Shown: positions 61,201-64,000 of the stretch, piece after piece
How positions within the stretch are numbered: position 1 is the stretch's first letter
Layout of the letters: every line of letters starts with the position of its first letter
Origin: Anagrus nilaparvatae
Lineage: Eukaryota > Arthropoda > Insecta > Hymenoptera > Mymaridae
Reading direction: 5' to 3'
DNA: 64,000 bases
NCBI GenBank assembly: GCA_022575985.1
Contig: JAKSXM010000272.1
Coordinates: 24,052,501 to 24,116,500, forward strand
Notes under the pieces: model-generated
Seen by the model: only the letters and a program-made list of their open reading frames with translations
Told to the model about the DNA's origin: nothing
The model's database searches: none
Made by a program: the position numbers and the translations under genes

Positions 61201-64000
61201 TACCGGATTTAAGTTTGGGGGTCTGGGAGGCCTGTAGGCCCGGAATGTTACAGAAATTATTTGGAGCCCTTTTATTAAAATTAGGCTGTTAATTACTATA
61301 TCTGCCCGGTGAAAGAGCTTCGGTATGAATACCTTATATAAAATAGACAAAACTCGTAGAAGATCTTTCAGATGCCCCTGGCGGTCCGGCTTGTCAGAAC
61401 AACCGACCACAGCCCACAGTGGCTGTTAGACAGACTTTATTCATACCGAAGCTCTTTCACCAGGCAGATATATAGTAATTAACAATGGCTTAATTTGTGG
61501 GGGCCTGTAGACCGTGCATACTGTGCCTATATGTTTAATCCGGCACTGTGCCTATATTAATTGCAGAGATTTTGGATTACAATCTGAACTTATTAGAAAA
61601 GTTTCTAATAAAGCGATCTTTGATATAAATTTTTTTTTTTATTAGCTATACACTGGATAACTAAAATTGCGTATTATGTTTAAAACTTATTTAAAGAAGA
61701 CATTCAGCAAAAAGAATATTTTTTCACTTTTTTACCCATGAATACTTAATAATGATCAATAAAAGGTTACTTTAATGTATATTACTAATTCATAGGGTTT
61801 GATATATGACAAATCATTAAAATTATGTAATTGGTCAATAAATAATGAAGAAACGAAAAAAACTGATGATAAAAAAATAGTTACTGAAGATAATATTAAT
61901 TACGGTACATTAATTAATTTTGTAACCGACGATGTTTATAACATTATGAGTTTTTTTTGGATTGGACATTATATATGGGCTATTCCACTAAAAGTGTGTA
62001 TTCAATTTTTTAATTAAGTATTTCTAAACTTGGAAAAATTTTGGTTCATTTCATATTTCTTGTTTTAGATAGCAGCAATAATTTATTTACTGTACTTAAA
62101 ATTAGGTATAAGCGCAATAATTGGCGTTATATGTTCAATATTATTAATAACACCAATGCAAATATTTTTTGGCAAATGTATGTCTAAAAATTCAAAATTA
62201 ATAACTGTAAGTATAAAAAAAATTGATAAATCCCCGTTGAAAAAGATAACGAAGTAAACAAAGTATTTTTCTATGGTATATAAAATCTCTTTTTCTTGTT
62301 TAAAGGAAAAAAGTGACGCTCGGTTAAATTTACTAAACGAAATCCTTGAGGGTATTAAACTGATAAAACTTCAAGTATTGGAAAATTTCTTTGAAAAAAA
62401 AATTCATAAGAAAAGAAAACAAGAACTGAATTTCTTAGATAAGGATTCTATTTATTGGACTTTAATTAGTATGAAAAGAAAATTTTGTTTTAATTTGTAT
62501 TGAAAAAAATATTTTTTTTTTTAAACTTCCTTGTTTTCAGTGTTTTTAACTCATGCATCGTCAATTATTACAACGTTATTTACATTTTCGATTTATTTTT
62601 GGCTTGAAGAAAAACAGCTAAATACTGGAAATTTATTTACAAGTTTGGCATTATTTTCGCAGTTAACAGTACCACTTTTTATTTTTCCAGTCATTTTACC
62701 AATTATTATTAATGCTAAGGTATTATCATGCCAAATTTTATTTTTAAGTTATGTTATTTTTTTAAATAAAATTTTTTCTTTTAGATTTCTACAAAAAGAT
62801 TAGAATCATATTTAAATTTTCCTGAAATAGAAAATGTTTTACCTGATGTTAAATTAGGTTCAAGAAATTTTCCAAAGACTGATAGAGTACAGGTAATTCA
62901 ACTTTTTTTTTACAGTGTTTTCCACTTTTTTTAAAAATAGATAGATTGGAACGTCCAGATATCTTAAATTTCAATTGAGTTTAAAAATTATTTATCAGCA
63001 CCTACCTTATATTTAACAAACATTGAATGAAGGATTATTTTTTAAAAACTTTAAATACAATTAAAATTTTGAAATTAAAATATAAATTTTTTTTTAACTC
63101 TTACTGCTTTTTTTAATCGGTTCTGGAAAAAGCTTTGCTGAGTAAACTTGCAGTGATGGTTAGATTTACTTTTACTGCTCAGACAAAATATTACTTTTTT
63201 TCGATATTATATCGTTGTTTCAGTTAAAATCTGTATCTGAAGCTTACCTAAACTTTTAAGCTTAGCCTTACGTTTCATATCAATTAAAAAATTGTAATTT
63301 ATATTTTTTATTTTTGTTCAAGTCAGAAATAAATGAATCTCAACGTTTATCAGTATTTGGTACATTGGAAAATATTCAAGAAGTAGAAGAATCTTCTCAA
63401 AAATACTATAAAACTCTTCCTTTAATGAATGACTTAAATTTTAATAAATATTTATATAAAAATGATACTGTACTTACAATAAATGGTGAATTTTCTTATG
63501 GATTAGATAATCAAAAATTAATAATACCAAATTTAAATTTTTCCAAAGGTATACTTATGAAACATTTTTTGAAGCTTTTTTGTAAATTATTGTAGATTTA
63601 ATAGTATTTTTTTAGGTAACTTACATTTAATAATTGGTGAAACTGGTAGTGGTAGAAGTACTTTATTATCAGCCATGTTAGGAGAAATGTATAAAATTAT
63701 TGGAAATATTCAATGGGCTAGGTAAAAAACATTGAAAAAATCCATATTTTGTTGTAAATGATTTTTTATAATCATATTTTTAATATTTATAGTGAGACAA
63801 AAATTTCATGCGCATTACAAAATCCATGGTTACAAAATACAACTTTAAAAGAAAATATACTTTTTGGTTCTTATTATAGATCTAGAAGATACAGAAATGT
63901 TATTAATGCATGTGCTTTACAACCAGATATTGATAATTTACCTGATGAGGATTTAACGAAAATTGGTGACAATGGTATTAATATAAGTGGGGGTCAGAAA
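57972..64000 (+). CDS. Sur: sulfonylurea receptor-type ABC transporter (ABCC8/9-like), 5' part
   Basis: Fourteen exons join in phase to 837 codons without a stop; the gene runs off the window after the NBD1 signature. Domains: TMD0 (residues 1-204, five membrane segments near 51-76, 95-113, 118-138, 150-170 and 180-202); L0 linker with LHLEDLGELP (251-260, cf. LDLRAIGKLP in vertebrate SUR); TMD1 about 300-650; NBD1 from about 705 with Walker A GETGSGRST, Q-loop region LQNPWL, CALQPDIDNLP (SUR CSLQPDIDILP) and signature ISGGQ. The LGEM after Walker A and the QPDID motif are SUR-specific. SURs regulate Kir6 potassium channels or act as ABCC regulators at the plasma membrane; insect Sur roles are less settled. 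The catalytic Walker A lysine is arginine here. An in-frame stop (57936) precedes the ATG. Confidence 0.93.
58223..58409 (+). other. SUR intron 1
   Basis: Short AT-rich intron, gtaagt to ttttttcag. Nothing else seen. Confidence 0.8.
58410..58667 (+). CDS. Sur: SUR exon 2: TM2-TM4 of TMD0
   Basis: The exon runs from FKLPNHVIRSNLCLILIII (cf. LHFPGHNLRW in vertebrate SUR1) through three hydrophobic segments to RISRFQ, ending AG|gtactt, phase 2. Confidence 0.9.
58802..58904 (+). CDS. Sur: SUR exon 3: TM5 of TMD0
   Basis: The exon follows tttatgtag and completes Arg. It encodes SNLTIEHVRGLTSVLTGS and a hydrophobic segment ending DFYSIFLK, with donor AAG|gtacag, phase 0. It aligns with the last TMD0 helix. 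Confidence 0.88.
59380..59520. repeat. hairpin repeat, copy 2
   Basis: Positions 59403-59481 form an almost complete hairpin. The arms begin AAAGAATGGCCC and end GGGTCATTCTTT, and the pairing continues through an inner GCCGAGG/CCGAGGC stem to a loop of a few bases. The flank cggtccta and the arm sequence recur at 49761-49842, so this is a dispersed family, probably a small MITE. Confidence 0.7.
59721..59837 (-). rRNA. 5S rRNA sequence (gene or well-kept pseudogene)
   Basis: On the minus strand 117 bases read as a full-length 5S rRNA. The internal control region is present (AGAAGTTAAGCAA, then GCGCGGTTAGTACTTGGATG and GGTGACCGC), with GGGAACACCGCGTG near the 3' end. The termini CCAACTT and AAGTTGG pair as helix I, and AUCAAUUUG pairs with CAAAUU(U)GAG as helix II, so divergent stems are compensated. 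A T13 run follows the 3' end, as for a Pol III terminator. It sits antisense in a SUR intron as a single copy, so it may be a dispersed gene or a retroposed or 5S-derived copy. Confidence 0.85.
60091..60318 (+). CDS. Sur: SUR exon 4: L0 linker
   Basis: 76 codons, phase 0 both ends (ttttttttag to AAAAG|gtaatt). It contains ITFFWVFDILNL and RSLHLEDLGELPEEETSYKQ, which corresponds to the L0 segment (LDLRAIGKLP...NYQRL) that joins TMD0 to the ABC core and controls channel gating in vertebrate SUR. Confidence 0.93.
60392..60589 (+). CDS. Sur: SUR exon 5: start of TMD1
   Basis: 66 codons from KKNDNKINLWKCYWKH to TTAIIVEEHK, phase 0. GGVLKLIGDFVSLIGPLFIS is the first core helix (cf. RILADLLGFAGPLCIF). 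The donor is AAG|gtcaga. Confidence 0.92.
60668..60814 (+). CDS. Sur: SUR exon 6: TMD1 helix
   Basis: 49 codons, GFVKIGQLLNNGYFIGIIIF to GIRLKVALQ, phase 0, donor CAG|gtacct. GIRLKVALQ aligns with the conserved GINLRGAIQ. Confidence 0.93.
60815..61795 (+). other. SUR intron 6 with hAT MITE
   Basis: This 981-bp intron contains the hAT-type element at 61198-61548. The rest is plain AT-rich sequence. Confidence 0.85.
61190..61556. mobile_element. hAT-type MITE with 8-bp target-site duplication
   Basis: The element itself is 61198-61548 (351 bp) and is flanked on both sides by TGCCTATA (61190-61197, 61549-61556). Its ends are CAGTACCGGATT and AATCCGGCACTG, imperfect terminal inverted repeats of the CAG-starting hAT kind. 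Long inner arms match best over the ~50 bases ending AGCTTCGGTATGAATA. The 8-bp duplication is diagnostic of hAT transposases. There is no coding capacity, so it is non-autonomous. Confidence 0.88.
61796..61993 (+). CDS. Sur: SUR exon 7: TMD1
   Basis: 66 codons, GLIYDKSLKLCNWSINN to YIWAIPLK, phase 0, donor AAA|gtgtgt. NFVTDDVYNIMSFFW and IWAIPL align with the vertebrate NLVAIDTNQLMWFF and LWAMPV. Confidence 0.93.
62069..62206 (+). CDS. Sur: SUR exon 8: TMD1
   Basis: 46 codons, IAAIIYLLYLKLGISAIIGV to SKNSKLIT, phase 0, acceptor tgttttag, donor ACT|gtaagt. It aligns with YYILGVSALIGAAVI. Confidence 0.93.
62306..62468 (+). CDS. Sur: SUR exon 9: TMD1 coupling region
   Basis: The 163-bp exon encodes EKSDARLNLLNEILEGIKLI, KLQVLENFF and so on to YWTLI plus one base, phase 1. 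NEILEGIKLIKLQVLENFF is the ABCC hallmark NEMLRGIKLLKLYAWE. The donor A|gtatga is chosen because it joins to Met of the next exon in frame. Confidence 0.88.
62541..62719 (+). CDS. Sur: SUR exon 10: TMD1
   Basis: The acceptor ttgttttcag is followed by MFLTHASSIITTLFTFSIYF to VILPIIINAK, donor AAG|gtatta, phase 0. SLALFSQLTVPLFIFP matches the conserved SLSLFHILVTPLFLL. Confidence 0.93.
62785..62892 (+). CDS. Sur: SUR exon 11: TMD1-NBD1 linker
   Basis: 36 codons from ISTKRLESYLNFPEIENV to KTDRVQ, phase 0, donor CAG|gtaatt. It corresponds to VSVQKLSEFLSS of vertebrate SUR. Confidence 0.9.
62893..63322 (+). other. SUR intron 11
   Basis: 430-bp intron of ordinary AT-rich sequence from gtaatt to tgttcaag. 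No other feature seen. Confidence 0.8.
63323..63548 (+). CDS. Sur: SUR exon 12: start of NBD1
   Basis: 226 bp, SEINESQRLSVFGTLENIQE to IIPNLNFSK plus G (phase 1), donor AAAG|gtatac. NGEFSYGLDNQ is the A-loop region (cf. GGYFTWTPDG), with an aromatic residue kept at the ATP-stacking position. Confidence 0.9.
63616..63721 (+). CDS. Sur: SUR exon 13: Walker A
   Basis: 106 bp encoding GNLHLIIGETGSGRSTLLSA, MLGEMYKIIGNIQWA plus AG (phase 2), donor AG|gtaaaa. LGEM...GNIQW matches SUR LGEMQKVSGAVFW. The Walker A position that is normally Lys is Arg746 (AGA at 63654-63656). Confidence 0.93.
63793..64000 (+). CDS. Sur: SUR exon 14 (cut by window end): Q-loop to signature
   Basis: The acceptor tttatag completes Ser and gives ETKISCALQNPWLQNTTLKE, NILFGSYYRSRRYRNV, CALQPDIDNLPDEDLTKIGD and NGINISGGQK. 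The Q-loop Gln and the SGGQ signature are intact. The exon continues past 64000; Walker B is outside the window. Confidence 0.93.

Noticed and set aside
1..64000. tRNA genes, CRISPR arrays, viral genes, bacterial operons
   Set aside because: By eye I saw no tRNA B-box and cloverleaf, no spaced direct-repeat array and no viral or bacterial coding sequence. A tRNA covariance-model scan was not possible here.

Overview
The window is very AT-rich eukaryotic DNA (I estimate 75-80% A+T) holding parts of two spliced genes, both on the + strand, in long introns full of short inverted-repeat elements. It looks like an insect: the first gene matches the insect form of Rbfox, with an Ala/Gly/Arg-rich C-terminus ending YRGGYNRFTPY; there is a short (TTAGG)n-type tract; and several non-autonomous DNA transposons are present. 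An AT-rich hymenopteran such as a braconid parasitoid would fit, but I infer that only from base composition. Nothing looks prokaryotic.

1-53.7 kb is the 3' half of an Rbfox (fox-1/A2BP1) RNA-binding splicing regulator. The first 10.1 kb is intron downstream of RRM exons that lie outside the window. The visible constitutive path is 10162-10216, 22538-22555, 37127-37283, 42044-42107, 50951-51114, 53515-53578 and 53660-53704 (stop). All intron phases match. Several further segments look like regulated alternatives: an in-frame 108-bp extension of the 18-bp exon at 22538, an Ala-rich exon at 33229-33391 with the same 1-to-2 phase as exon 37127, a 21-bp microexon at 44126, a possible Pro-rich last exon at 45743, and a well-supported alternative last exon at 52914-53013 with its own poly(A) signal.

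53.7-58.0 kb is the Rbfox 3' UTR and intergenic DNA. From 57972 to the window end runs a sulfonylurea-receptor-type ABC transporter (SUR, ABCC8/9-like). Fourteen exons give 837 residues with no internal stop: TMD0 with five membrane segments, the L0 linker, TMD1, and NBD1 up to the ABC signature. Its Walker A lysine is replaced by arginine. SUR introns carry an antisense, structurally intact-looking 5S rRNA sequence and a hAT-type MITE with a clean 8-bp target-site duplication.

The Rbfox introns hold a TTAA-flanked piggyBac-like MITE (25.97-26.43 kb), a 1.27-kb foldback element with ~270-bp arms and a telomere-like/G13 core (20.44-21.72 kb), a four-copy TA-flanked MITE family, a hairpin repeat family shared with the SUR intron, a perfect ~59-bp inverted repeat (15.2-15.4 kb), and two local tandem arrays. 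The two genes are independent: one is a nuclear/cytoplasmic splicing factor, the other a membrane channel-regulatory subunit. Nothing in the sequence links them functionally.
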